NCBI RefSeq assembly: GCF_000720325.1
Contig: NZ_JOJM01000037.1
Span: forward strand, 62,001-126,000
Source of the DNA: Streptomyces sp. NRRL B-1347
GTDB lineage: Bacteria; Actinomycetota; Actinomycetes; Streptomycetales; Streptomycetaceae
Direction: 5' to 3'
Length of the DNA: 64,000 nt
Part shown: positions 16,238 to 25,800 of the stretch, in pieces
Layout: the number at the start of each line of letters is the position of its first letter
Numbering within the stretch: the stretch's first letter is position 1
Translations under genes and position numbers: made by a program
The notes under the pieces: generated by a model
The model's database searches: none
Seen by the model: the letters and a program-made list of their open reading frames with translations, nothing else
Told to the model about the DNA's origin: nothing

Positions 16238-16557
16238 TCAGCCGTCGTGGATGACCGGATCCACTGCAAGCACGCCTCGGCACCAGCCACGATAGGAGTC
16301 GCACACACCTCCGGGTTCCTCCACGGGTGGTGGTCGACGAGGTGCTTCTCCAGCTCCGGGTACCGCTCAGCAGTCGTCTTCAGGAGCAACTGCCACTCCT
16401 CCCCGGTCCCGAACTCCCCGGCATGCCAGAACACGGACGTGACCGGGCCGATGATCTGGGCGCCCGCCGCGAGCCGCTCACGCACTGCAACGCGCGCCAA
16501 CTCGACCGCCTGCTCTCGCTGTTCAGTCGCTGTCGATACCTGTACATAGTCAGCCAT
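16234..16557 (-). CDS. cutA: Divalent-cation tolerance protein CutA
   Basis: The 107-residue protein fits the trimeric CutA1 family in length and motif order: YVQVSTATEQREQAVELARV at the start, RLAAGAQIIGPVTSVFWHAG, then EWQLLLKTTAERYPELEKHL and HHPWRNPEVCATPIVAG. The family is linked to copper tolerance in bacteria, though the biochemical role remains unclear. It ends in a four-base convergent overlap with the XRE regulator. The divergence of the central VYW..G region is mild. Confidence 0.93.
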   Translation of the reverse strand: MADYVQVSTATEQREQAVELARVAVRERLAAGAQIIGPVTSVFWHAGEFGTGEEWQLLLKTTAERYPELEKHLVDHHPWRNPEVCATPIVAGAEACLQWIRSSTTAD

Positions 16558-16594
16558 GCCGCGAGCGTAGCCGCGCGCACGAAAGACTAAAGAC

Positions 16595-16618
16595 CCCCTC
16601 CACCCGAAGACGGAGGGG
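16595..16618 (-). terminator. Rho-independent terminator on the minus strand
   Basis: CCCCTCC and GGAGGGG form a 7-bp stem with a 10-nt loop. Read on the minus strand, the stem is followed by a T-rich run (GTCTTTAGTCTTT), a proper intrinsic terminator. It lies just after the frameshifted gene that ends at 16630 and insulates cutA. Confidence 0.75.
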
Positions 16619-16629
16619 AACCAGATGTG

Positions 16630-16912
16630 TCAGCGGGCGAGCAGCGCGAAGAGGCCGGACCCGGCGCCGATCACCCCGGCGAGGGCCGCGATCGTCGGGA
16701 GCACCCACCGACCGCGCTCCAGCGCGGCCAGCCGCCGCTCATGCTCGCCCAGAGCTTGTCTGTCTGCTGGCCGCGCTGCACCAGGAGCGCGAGCTGCCCG
16801 CCCTGCTCGACGAACCCCACCTCCACCGTCCGCCGAAATGCGGCCAGTTCAAGCGCGACGCCACGCGAGCCCGGACGAAGGGGGCCCGCCTCGGTGGTCA
16901 GAGGGTGTCCAC
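16630..16912 (-). pseudogene. Decayed small membrane protein gene with at least two frameshifts
   Basis: Joined across frames, the minus strand reads from a GTG at 16912 as VDTL, TTEAG, then ELAAFRRTVEVGFVEQGGQL, ALLVQRGQQTDK, ALGEHERRLAALERGRW and a membrane helix VLPTIAALAGVIGAGSGLFA ending LLAR-stop. Homologs I know have this order: coiled coil with QLALLVQRG, then a C-terminal hydrophobic helix after LERGRW. Frame changes are needed near 16898-16904 and 16750-16757. A terminator directly follows. The gene is probably dead unless these are sequencing errors. Confidence 0.6.
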
Positions 16913-16950
16913 GACGCGCCAGCGGGCCAGCCGATGCGTCAGGCGCCCGG

Positions 16951-18306
16951 TCACCGGGCTCGCAAGGTGGCGTGGAGGGGAGTGGATGGTTGCAGGAGCA
17001 GTCCTACGTGGGGTGTCACCTGGGTGCTGGGGATGTCCAGGCGGAAGCGTTGGGTGAGCGTGGCCAGGATCAGGGCGGCTCCCACCTGGGCGAAGCGGGC
17101 TCCTAGGCAGCTGCGTTGGCCACCGCCGAAGGGATACCAAGCGTGGTCGAGGACGGGATCGGCTGCGTCGTCGCCCCAGCGTTCGGGGCGGAACCGGTCG
17201 GGGTCGGGGAACCAGCGCGGGTCACGGTGAGTCGTCCACGGGCTGCACCACACGATCGTCCCGGCGGGAACGGGGGTCCCGCCGAGCGCGGCCCCGCGCC
17301 GGGCCACGGCCAGGATGAACCAGGCCGGCGGGTACAGGCGCAGCGCCTCCTGGACGATCTGGCGCGTCCAGGGGAGCCGGTCGTAGTCCTCGATGGCGGG
17401 CAGCCGTCCGGCCAGCACCCGGGCGAGCTCGGCCTCAAGACGGGTGCGGGCCTCGGGCGCCTGGGAGAGCAGGTAGACGGCCCAGGTGAGTGCGGTGGAG
17501 GTGGTTTCCTGCCCGGCGGCCCAGAGCGTGACCGCCTCGACCCGTACCTCCTGGGGTGTCAGGGGCCTGCCTTCCACGTCACGGGCCGCGAGCAGCCGAC
17601 TGAGCAGATCGTCGCGCTCCTCGGTGGCCTGAGGGGTGCTCAGCCGGTCCTGGATGAGCCGGTGCACCTCGGCGTCCACGGTGGCCAGTGCGGCGTGGAA
17701 GCGTCGGCGGCTGGGCGTGCGCACCCAGGGGGGCAGGAACTGCCTGATGCCCCGCATCTCCTGGCCCACCACCTCTCCTGACACCTCCATCGCCTCACAC
17801 AGGGCGCGGGTCCGGTCTCCCAGGTCATTACCGAACAGGGTGCGCAGGATCACTCGCTGGGTGATGAGTGCCATTTCCCGGCGGACATCGACCTGCTGGC
17901 CGTGGCGCCAGCCGGAAGCCGCCGACCGCGCGCAATCGACCATGATCGCGGCGTAGGCGCGGACCTGGCGCGGCCGGACGGCCGGCTGCACCAGCGAGCG
18001 CTTGCGCCGCCAGTCGCCGCCCTCGCTGACGATCACGCTCTGCCCGACGAAGCGTTTGAACGCCCAGCCGGGATCCAGTAGTTCGTAGGCGTCCTCGCGG
18101 GCTGCCAGAAACTCCGCAATGTGCTGAGGATGGGAGACGAACAGGCTGCGCCGACGCCCCAGTGACCACGTCACCGCGTCCCCGAACTCATCGCGCAGGC
18201 AGGTGAGAAATGCCAGGGGGTCCTTCCCGAAAGCGGTCAGATTTCCCAGCACGGGCAGCCCGCGCGGGCCGCGCACGGGCACGAGCCTTGGTGCTGATAC
18301 GCCCAT
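16951..18306 (-). CDS. Cytochrome P450
   Basis: The 451-residue protein shows all P450 hallmarks. The I-helix oxygen-binding motif is AAGQETTSTALTW; the ExxR helix is QEALRLYPPAWFI; PERW comes before the heme; and the heme loop FGGGQRSCLGARFA has the ligand Cys at about residue 397. The short N-terminus without a membrane anchor is as in soluble bacterial enzymes, while the WRRKRSLVQPA region resembles CYP102/CYP4-like or biosynthetic class P450s. The ATG at 18306 follows GGGGAGAG. No ferredoxin or biosynthetic partner is adjacent, so the substrate is unknown. The open frame upstream belongs to a transposase remnant, not to this enzyme. Confidence 0.93.
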   Translation of the reverse strand: MGVSAPRLVPVRGPRGLPVLGNLTAFGKDPLAFLTCLRDEFGDAVTWSLGRRRSLFVSHPQHIAEFLAAREDAYELLDPGWAFKRFVGQSVIVSEGGDWRRKRSLVQPAVRPRQVRAYAAIMVDCARSAASGWRHGQQVDVRREMALITQRVILRTLFGNDLGDRTRALCEAMEVSGEVVGQEMRGIRQFLPPWVRTPSRRRFHAALATVDAEVHRLIQDRLSTPQATEERDDLLSRLLAARDVEGRPLTPQEVRVEAVTLWAAGQETTSTALTWAVYLLSQAPEARTRLEAELARVLAGRLPAIEDYDRLPWTRQIVQEALRLYPPAWFILAVARRGAALGGTPVPAGTIVWCSPWTTHRDPRWFPDPDRFRPERWGDDAADPVLDHAWYPFGGGQRSCLGARFAQVGAALILATLTQRFRLDIPSTQVTPHVGLLLQPSTPLHATLRAR

Positions 18307-18392
18307 GGGCTCTCCCCGCCATGGATGTTGGAGTTCGGCATGGTGGACTTCTACCCACCCGCTGACGACGACAAGCGACGCTGCCGCCTCCC

Positions 18393-18516
18393 TGCGAGTA
18401 CTGAGGTTTTCGTTTCGGAGTGACGTCATAGCGGGGCCGGCTTTCAGGTTCGCCCAGATGCCCTCCGCCGGGTTCATGTCGGGCGTGCACGGCGAGAGCC
18501 GGAAGCTTTCCCGAGC
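18393..18516 (-). pseudogene. Fragment of an IS630-like transposase C-terminus
   Basis: In frame with the P450 gene and upstream of it, the minus strand reads FRLSPCTPDMNPAEGIWANL, then KAGPAMTSLRNENLST. This matches the conserved end of IS630-type DDE transposases (the PDLNPVEG(I/V)W motif, where the Glu is the last catalytic residue). The catalytic Asp residues upstream are missing and the flanking DNA is low in GC for this genome. No terminal inverted repeats were found. Confidence 0.55.
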
Positions 18517-18761
18517 TCGACGGCGTTTTCCCAGAGGTTGAAATGCTTGTGGAGAAGGCCGAGTTGTCCGACGCCCTCGCAGACCGGCCGCTTCTGTGAC
18601 GGGCCGGGGTCAGTCGCGAGCCATGGGCCGGGCTGCGGCTGGAACAGGTTGGCGTGATTCCAGGGTTGCGTGATCCACCCCTTGGGCACGACGGAGCACG
18701 ACGGAGGAAGTCCCCGCCGCTGCACGGCTGGGGACCGGGACTCGATCAAAGGGAGATGTGG

Positions 18762-18974
18762 ATGTCGTCGATGCTGAAGGGAACCGTCAAGTGGTTCAAC
18801 GAGAGCAAGGGGTTCGGCTTCATCACCCCTGAGGACGGCAGCAAGGACGTATTCGTCCACTTTTCGGCGATCCAGAGCAACGGCTTCAAGACCCTCGCCG
18901 AGGGCCAGCAGGTTCAGTTCTCGATTCAAGACGGAGCCAAGGGTCCCTCCGCCGCCGACGTCACCGCCATCTGA
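18762..18974 (+). CDS. Cold-shock protein (CspA family)
   Basis: The 70-residue protein is a full cold-shock domain with both RNA-binding motifs: [20 protein letters not shown] contains RNP1 (KGFGFI) and RNP2 (VFVHF). It should bind single-stranded RNA or DNA. The ATG at 18762 lies five bases after GGGAGA. Its sequence ([36 protein letters not shown]) is closer to the enterobacterial CspA type than to the usual Streptomyces form (KGFGFI..DGG..DVFVHYS.I). The codons are also less GC-biased, next to a transposase scrap. Horizontal arrival is possible. The leader is long, as in cold-regulated csp genes. Confidence 0.95.
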   Translation: MSSMLKGTVKWFNESKGFGFITPEDGSKDVFVHFSAIQSNGFKTLAEGQQVQFSIQDGAKGPSAADVTAI

Positions 18975-19612
18975 CCGCCACCCACGCCGCGCTGTCCATC
19001 CGTGGACGACCGGATCCGTGGACGACCGGAGACGAGGGGACGCCCAACGCCCGGTCAGGGTGGGGAGGGGCGAGATCGCTGATGCTCGTGCCGCGTTCTC
19101 AAATTGGTGTGGACCAGTTGGGGTCCATGAGGCCGGGATGGACCTAGCCTGAGGGGAGCCGGTCGTCCGCCCCCCCTTGGCGACTGGTGGGCTCCCGCGC
19201 CTGCCCCCGGCGCGGGAGCCAGCGGCGGGGCACGAGGACCGCGGGCTTCTCGGCAGGGCAGTCCCTCAGTCAGCACCTCGGACGATGTTCCCGTCAGGGC
19301 TCACGTACGCAGAGGACTCGGCGCTGTCGTCGGGCACCGGCGAGAGGCACGTGCGCACGCCCCTGCCACGCAGGCCGCGCAGGCGGCGGGCCTTCGCCCA
19401 GCCGGTCTCGTGCAGGTGAAGGACTTCCCTCTTGCCGGTGCGCGCGGTCACGGCACTTCAACTTCTCTCTGCGTCGGAAGACGGTCGGCGGAGCGGAGGC
19501 GGACGGTCCGGCTCTCCGTGATGTGCTCTCCGTGATGTGCCCTCCGGGTTCCCGTGGCCACGGCTGGGAAACGCGTCGTCGGCCAGGCACCGAGCGGTCC
19601 CGCCGTCGGTCG
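18975..19612. other. 638-bp intergenic region
   Basis: No gene is supported. At 18999-19030 there is a perfect 16-bp direct repeat in tandem (TCCGTGGACGACCGGA twice). The remainder is moderate GC with short open frames lacking ribosome-binding sites, including a 61-codon minus-strand frame at 19266-19451 that I could not relate to any family. It separates the cold-shock gene from the 3' end of the chaperone operon. Confidence 0.5.
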
Positions 19613-21802
19613 CTACGCATCGGATCGGCGGTCGATCAGGAGCGCGGCCTCCCGTGCCGCCTCCGTCAGTTGGGCTCCGACCGTGGTGGAGAGGCGGGCG
19701 ACGATGGTCTCGCGGTGGGCGAGGGCGAACTGCCGCGCGAAGTCCGCGGCCGCCTTCTCCTCCAGGCCGTCCTCCTCGGCCTGGGTGCGGATCTTCCGGA
19801 GCAGGGTCTTCTCGCGGTTGAGCTTGCGCGCCGGCCCGATGATGTCGGCGTTGGAGATCCACTTCATCAGGGCGTCCCTGCCCATCCAGATGCCGATCAC
19901 CAGGGCCACGGCCGCGACGATGGAGCCGATGATCCAGCCCAGCGGGTTGGACGCCGCGGCCACGGCTCCGGCCCCGGCCGCCCCCTGCGACGCCGCCGAG
20001 ATGACCCCGATGGCCGCCCCCGCGGTCATGGTGGTCATCCAGACCGCCACCAGGCCGAGGATCGTGTCCAGCGTCTCCAGGAGCGGATCGAGGTTGACGT
20101 CGGCCCGGGGCGTCGTGGCCCTGGGGCCGAAGGGCGAGACCCGCAGCGGCCCGGTCGGGATCCCGTACCGGTGCGCGATCGCCGCGGCCTCGCGGTCGAT
20201 GACCGCGGTGATCTCGGCGTACCAAGCCCGTGTGACGTCCTTCAGCTTCGCCTGCCCTGCGGGGCTCTTGAGGTAGACCTCGCGCTTCTTCGCCACCTCC
20301 ACCGCGATGTCTGTGAGCAGCCGCAGCTCGCCCTCGCGCCACCGTACGACGGCGGGGCAGACCTGGTCGTCGACGATGCCGTCCACCGTGACCTTGCCCA
20401 GAGCGAGTCCGAGGGCTTCGAGGTTGTCGCCGATGATGGCGGGGACCCGGCTGTCGGCCAACTCCCCCACTTCTTCCAGGAACGCCTCGACGCGGCGGCG
20501 CGTACGGCCCGCGATAGCCAGGCCCTTGGCGATCGCGTGCTCGGGGCGGACACCGAGCAGCACCCGGGTGCCGCCCTTCCCCGCCTCGAAGGCGTCGAGG
20601 CAGATCTCCTGCGCGAACCTCATGCGCGACGCCCCACCGGTCATCAGCACGACGTCCGGCGGCTTCCCGGTGTCCTTCACCAGTTTGTCGCGCACGTCCT
20701 CGACCGCCTTCCGGAACGCCGTGCGCCAGGACCGGCCGAGGTCGTCCAGGCGGGCGTCCAGGATGTCGTCCATCAGCGGCGGCGAGAGCCGGATGGAGAC
20801 CTCGATCAGTTCACCGGACCGGGTGACGACGTCGTCGCCCCCGAGGCGTCGCGGGCCGGGGTTCAACCGCAGCTCGTCGGGCGAGAGTCCGAAGTACCTC
20901 TCCTTGGCGCGTCGGCAGGCGAACTCAAGACGCGCGCGCTGGAGGGGGTCGTGTGCGAGCGCTTCTTCCAGAAGAGCGCTGTCGCGGTGGTCGGCGACTA
21001 TGCGGCGCAGCAGCTCCTTCTCGATGAGCGAGGCGCCGAAGCGGGAGTTCCAGTCGGAGACGGGCAGTTCGCTGGTGCCGGACACGAACGTGTAGTCCGT
21101 CGTGAGGGATCCCATGTCCATCACCAGGACCGTTCCCCGTCCGGCCACGGCCCCCATCAGGTCCTGCTCGGCGGTCTTGAACTCGTCCGACTCCTTGGCG
21201 TAGAGCATCGCGGCCCGTGACTCGGGGATCAGCTCGACGCTGTGCTCGGGGAGGGGGAAGAGGCCGGTCACGGTGGAGCGGAGCAGCCGCTCGTACTCCT
21301 CGTACTCCCGCTTGTCCCATCCGGACGGGATGCCGAAGACCCAGTGCAGCCGCGTCCCGGGCATGACCTTGAGGATGCCGGAGGTCTCGACGCCCTCGGT
21401 GCGTTCCGTCGCGAGCTCCCGGGCGACCTGCCGGATGAACAGCTCCGTCGCCCGCCGCGTCCGTGCGTCGAGCCGGGCGTGCTTGAACGCCATGTAGAAT
21501 TCCGTGTCGCCCGGTACGAGGCCGTCCGGCCCGTCCTCGGGGACACGGGCGAGCTGCGCGGACAACACGGCGAAGCACTGCTCCCCGACCAGGGTCGTCA
21601 CTCCGGTGTCCTCCCCTTCCGTGTGGCACAGGGCGACCACGGTGGGGTGCACGCGGCTCGGGGTGCGGGAGATGTCCTCCACGTGCGGCTCGCCGTCGGC
21701 GCACGACCACAGGGTGGCCACGGCGGTCTCCCCGTGCCCCAGGTCGAAGCCGATGACAAGGCTCCTGTTCTCCTCCGGCGTCCGCTCCTGGGTCGTCGTC
21801 AT
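19613..21802 (-). CDS. Membrane-anchored Hsp70-like (DnaK-type ATPase) protein
   Basis: The 729-residue protein has the actin/Hsp70 ATPase core. Phosphate-1 is VIGFDLGHGETAVATLWS (residues 15-32), phosphate-2 is VLVMDMGSLTTDYTFVSG, and the adenosine motif is VVLMTGGASRMRFAQEICLD. The normal substrate-binding domain and EEVD-like tail are absent. Instead, two membrane segments lie near residues 585-605 (LVAVWMTTMTAGAAIGVISA) and 630-648 (GWIIGSIVAAVALVIGIWMG), followed by a charged helical end. The second Gly-rich loop is altered (DMGSLTTD), so ATP turnover may be weak. It is the last gene of the operon and starts inside the end of the GrpE-like gene (ATGA overlap). It probably acts as a membrane-tethered sensor or chaperone in the conflict locus. 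Confidence 0.88.
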   Translation of the reverse strand: MTTTQERTPEENRSLVIGFDLGHGETAVATLWSCADGEPHVEDISRTPSRVHPTVVALCHTEGEDTGVTTLVGEQCFAVLSAQLARVPEDGPDGLVPGDTEFYMAFKHARLDARTRRATELFIRQVARELATERTEGVETSGILKVMPGTRLHWVFGIPSGWDKREYEEYERLLRSTVTGLFPLPEHSVELIPESRAAMLYAKESDEFKTAEQDLMGAVAGRGTVLVMDMGSLTTDYTFVSGTSELPVSDWNSRFGASLIEKELLRRIVADHRDSALLEEALAHDPLQRARLEFACRRAKERYFGLSPDELRLNPGPRRLGGDDVVTRSGELIEVSIRLSPPLMDDILDARLDDLGRSWRTAFRKAVEDVRDKLVKDTGKPPDVVLMTGGASRMRFAQEICLDAFEAGKGGTRVLLGVRPEHAIAKGLAIAGRTRRRVEAFLEEVGELADSRVPAIIGDNLEALGLALGKVTVDGIVDDQVCPAVVRWREGELRLLTDIAVEVAKKREVYLKSPAGQAKLKDVTRAWYAEITAVIDREAAAIAHRYGIPTGPLRVSPFGPRATTPRADVNLDPLLETLDTILGLVAVWMTTMTAGAAIGVISAASQGAAGAGAVAAASNPLGWIIGSIVAAVALVIGIWMGRDALMKWISNADIIGPARKLNREKTLLRKIRTQAEEDGLEEKAAADFARQFALAHRETIVARLSTTVGAQLTEAAREAALLIDRRSDA

Positions 21803-22812
21803 CGGCTGTTCTCCTCGTTCCGGGCGACGTTCTGTACGTCGTTCTGTACGTCGTTCTGTACGTCGTTCTCTGTGTTGGCCAGGGCTTTCTGGTGGCTGCG
21901 CGCGGTCGGAACGGGCGTCGTCGGTACGCGTAGCACCCTGCCCCGTACGAGGACCCGGCGGTCGTCGCCGTCGGGGTCCATGACGAGCGCCGGCAGGTCC
22001 GTCTCGTACCGGCATGCGGCGTCCTGAGTCACCTGCTCGACGCGGAAGGCGTCGGCCTGGTACTCCGGCCGGACGTCCGGGTCGTAGGCGAGGATCTCGA
22101 TCCCCTGGGCTCGCAGCATCTCCCGCAGCACGTCGACGCGGTCCCACACCCGCTCCTCGCGGCCGCGCTCGCGGAGGCTGACGAGGTCCTGGATCAGTTC
22201 CATCATGACGTCGTGCTCGTACCAGGGCGGGGCGGGCGGCCCGGCCGTGCTGGGCCATTTCCCGAATGCCTTCTCGATGTGCGGCAGCGCCTTGCCGACG
22301 GCGTCGAGGGCGAGGGCGGACGTGGAGCGGGGTACGGCGGGTGGTGGTGCGTCGAAGGGCGAGTGGGGCGGTTGCTTTCGGCTGAAGGCATTCTTCAGCG
22401 CACCGGAGATGAGCTTCTTGGGTTCCGCCTCATCGACCCGTGATCCGGGGGACGTTCGGCCCGTGGCATCCGTCGGTGGTGCTTCGGGCTGCCGGGTGAG
22501 GACCGCGCGGACGGTCTCCGTCACGGCGGTGCTCAGCGCGTCCAGTACGTGGGTGAGCTGGTAGCGCGTGTGCGGGTCCAGCCGGACCTCGTCCAGGTCT
22601 CGGCGTACTCCGTCGATCGCCTCGCCGAGCGCCACGCCGATGTTGTACGCGGGGCTCAGGCTGGTGGGCTGGGCCACTCTCCGTCGGGCGGAGGCGAAGA
22701 GGTTCGTCAGGGTGTGCGGGGGGACAGGTGGGTCGGTGGCGGACTTCCGGTCCGCAAGCGCCGCTTCTGGGGGGTGAGTCGGCTTCGACGCGTGCCCCTC
22801 GTCAGGTGTCAT
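21799..22812 (-). CDS. GrpE-like protein partner of the Hsp70s
   Basis: The 337-residue protein has a disordered Pro/Ser-rich N-terminus and helical middle segments (NIGVALGEAIDGVRRDLDEV, YQLTHVLDALSTAVTETVRA). A C-terminal part resembles the GrpE head domain: MMELIQDLVSLRERGREERV, WDRVDVLREMLRAQGIEILA, then VEQVTQDAACRYETDLPALV and a basic-loop strand RVLVRGRVLRV. GrpE is the nucleotide-exchange factor of Hsp70, which fits its place between two Hsp70-type genes. It overlaps both: its ATG lies within the end of the fusion gene (11 bp), and its TGA overlaps the next ATG. The C-terminus has a short DVQN repeat encoded by a 12-bp tandem repeat. Assignment as GrpE is by layout and weak similarity. 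Confidence 0.65.
   Translation of the reverse strand: MTPDEGHASKPTHPPEAALADRKSATDPPVPPHTLTNLFASARRRVAQPTSLSPAYNIGVALGEAIDGVRRDLDEVRLDPHTRYQLTHVLDALSTAVTETVRAVLTRQPEAPPTDATGRTSPGSRVDEAEPKKLISGALKNAFSRKQPPHSPFDAPPPAVPRSTSALALDAVGKALPHIEKAFGKWPSTAGPPAPPWYEHDVMMELIQDLVSLRERGREERVWDRVDVLREMLRAQGIEILAYDPDVRPEYQADAFRVEQVTQDAACRYETDLPALVMDPDGDDRRVLVRGRVLRVPTTPVPTARSHQKALANTENDVQNDVQNDVQNVARNEENSR
21828..21872. repeat. 12-bp in-frame tandem repeat
   Basis: The unit TCGTTCTGTACG is repeated about 3.5 times and encodes NDVQ repeats (minus strand) near the C-terminus of the GrpE-like protein. Because the unit is a multiple of three, copy-number change would lengthen the tail without a frameshift. Confidence 0.85.
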
Positions 22813-25800
22813 GGCTGGTTGACTCCCCTGGCTGTGCGGACGGTTCGGGTGGTCGCAGGTGGGCCGTGGTGGTGGCGCGGCTGTCGTCGGCGGGGCGGTG
22901 CGCGTCGGTGAGCGCCCAGGTTCTGAGCCCGGCGTCGCCCGCGATGTGCAGGTAGTGGCCGTCGGCGGAGAAGGCCAGGGTGACGGGGGTGTCCGGGTAG
23001 CGCAGGCGGGCCCAGTCGCCGCGGCCGTGCGTCCTGCCGACCCAGACCTGTCCGTCGACCGACGCGGCCGCGAGGAGGGCGCCGTCATCCGACAACGCTA
23101 CGGACCTGACCCGCTGGACGCCGGCCGGCACGATCGGCCCGGATCCCCGGAGGAATCGGCAGAATCCGGAGTCCTCAGAGCTGCCGCCACCGACGAGGAC
23201 GTCCTTGTGCGGTCCGTAGGCCAGGGATCGGATCTGTGCCGGCAGCGGAGGCGACGTCCATCGGCTCCCGTTCCCGAGGTCGACGACCCATGCCACACCC
23301 TGGAGTCCTCCAGCCCCACCCAGCACGGCTTCCTGACCGTCGGCACGAACCGCGAGCACGGTCGGGTGGCGTGGGAACTCACCGACCACCCGGTCCCGCG
23401 CACCGTCCCCATCGACGATCCGCACGGTGCCGTCCCCGCACAGCACCACGACCTCACCCCCACCCGGCAGTTGCGCGAGCCCGAGCACCGCCGCGGGCTG
23501 CTCGGCGACGAGCGTCAGTCGCGCCGACGCGCCTCCCTCCGTCGAGGCGGCCAGCACGCACACGCCGTGTTCGTACCCCTCGGCCCCGGACACCCCGAAG
23601 ACAGGCCACGTCCCCGGGCAGGTCCACGCCGCCGACAAGACGCGGCCGCGGATGCGGAGTTCGGCCCGGCTCTCGCCGGTGAAGGTGTCGAGGAGCCGGA
23701 GCACCGAGTCCTCGGTCCCTTCCCGTACGGCCACGGCCAGGTGGCGGCCGTCGGGACCGACCGCCAGAGCCGTGGCCGCGCCCGGCCAGTGCCGGACTTC
23801 CCGGGGGTGCGGCAGGAGATCGTCGGGGCTTGCCGGGCGCAGGGCCGTCGCAAGCCAGGTGCCCGAGTACAGGGTGCCGCCGGGCCAGACGTGGTGCTGC
23901 TCGATCCGGCCCTCCGTACGCGCGTACAGGTCGAAGAGGCTGTTGTCGGCGAGGCGGACCCGGGCCAGTGCGGCATCGGCGCGATACGCGGCTCCCCTGG
24001 AGGCGAACCAGCGCACCAGGGTCGCCCGGCCCCCCGGCACGGTCCAGGACAGGGGCTCGCGCAGTGAGGACGGGCCGTCGTTGGTGACCCGCCGCTCCGG
24101 GATCCCCTCGGCCCAGGTCACGGCCCCCTCCACGACGGCGAGCACCGGGTCAAGGGCGGAGCGCACGGGCACGCGGGCGCCCAGCCGCCGCTCCAGGTAG
24201 GGCCGTACCGACGGCATCTGGGTGCTTCCGCCGACCAGCAGGACATCGACGTCCTTGGGGTCCACGCCCGTCTCGGCCATCAGGGTGCGGCAGCAGGCGA
24301 CGGAGTCGGCGAGCAGCTCCTCGGTGAGCTGTCCCAGGCGTTTGCGGCTCAGGCTCTGCGGCGGCATCCCGGGGACGACGTTTTCCACCGGGCTGTCCTC
24401 GGCCGCCAGGCTGTGCTTGAGGCGGATGGCCGCGCGGAGTGTGAGCTGGGCCAACTGTGCGCGACGCTCGGCCTCTTCGGAGGCGGCTGCTTCAGAGGCG
24501 GCTGCTTCGGGGGCGGCGCCTTCAGGGGCGGCCCTTTCGGGGGCGGTCCGCAGCCAGTCCTCCATGGCAGGAGCCAGGTCCTGGACGATCGCGGCGTCGA
24601 TGTCCCGCCCGCCGTGGCCGTCGGCGAGGCCCGCGGTGGCCAGGAGGGTGTGGCCGGTGTCGCCGATGCGTACGAGCGCCGCGTCGAAGGTTCCGCCGCC
24701 GAGGTCGTAGACGAGCACGGTGGTGCCGGGGGGCCAGGGCCCGCCGTCCGACGGTGCGAGGGCCGCGGCCACGGGCTCTTCGAGGAGTTCGACGTCGTGG
24801 AAACCGGCTCGTTCGCCCGCGCGGATCATCGCGTCCCGCCGTCGCCCGGCGGTCCGCGCGGGGACCGTGACGAGGAGGCGGGAGGGGGCGCCGCCGGGGA
24901 AGTGCTCCGTGTGGCGGCGGAACGCGGCGAGGACGGCCACCGCGAGGTCCTCCGCCGTGTGCGCGCCGCCGGGGCCGCGCAGGATCGGAACGGGGCTGCC
25001 GATCTCGGGTTTGAACTCGGTGCGGAAGTGGTGCGGGCCGCCCGCTCTACGGGCCTCCGCCACGGAGCCGACGAGCAGCCGCCCGTCGTCGTACACCGAG
25101 GTGGGCCACCAGTCCCGCCCGCTGCCGGGCTCTTTCAGAAGGCGCGTCCTGCCCCGGCTGAGCAGGATCGCGGACGAGGTGGTCGTACCCAGGTCGACGA
25201 TCAATACCGGCTCGTCGGCGGAGCGGCCGTCGCCGACGGCTCCGGGGCCGTCGGTGCTCAGGAGGTCGAGAGGGGAATCGGGGTCCACCGGATTCCGTTC
25301 CTCGTGCGGGTCGGTGTCGCAGGGCTCGGCCCCCTCCCCCACGATCGCCCGCGCCTGTCGCAGCCGGTGGTACATCTCGTCGTAGCGGCGTTTGAGGACC
25401 TGGGCCAGGGCTCTGCCACCGGGCTCCTGTGCGTACTGGGGGCCGTTCCAGTGGGCGAGGCGGTCCAGCGCGGTGCGCTCCAGCTCGGCCAGGCCGGTCT
25501 CGGGCGGGAGGCCGAGGCGTGCCGCCACCGGGGTCCCGTGTTCGCCGGTGGCGCGTTCCAGCTCGCGTGCGTCGCTCTCGGAGAACGGTATGCGACCGGT
25601 GTAGTGCCGCAGCAGGAGGTCGAACTCCGCGAAGGCGGGTTCGGAGTGCTCCAGTCCCGTGACCGCTTCCACGGCGCGGCCGACCAGGTCACGGTCCCGG
25701 TCGGACGCGTCCGGTGCGAGCAGCGCCGGGATGCCGCGTATCTCCTCGATTACCCTGGCCGTCTTGATCAGACCGCTGCGGGCGGCGAACCGCTCCGTCA

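Noticed and set aside
19266..19451. 61-codon minus-strand frame in the gap after the cold-shock gene
   Set aside because: No ribosome-binding site and no similarity that I can see; composition is not clearly coding.
21828..21872. Short regular repeats as a possible CRISPR remnant
   Set aside because: Units are 12 bp with no spacers, in frame inside a coding sequence.
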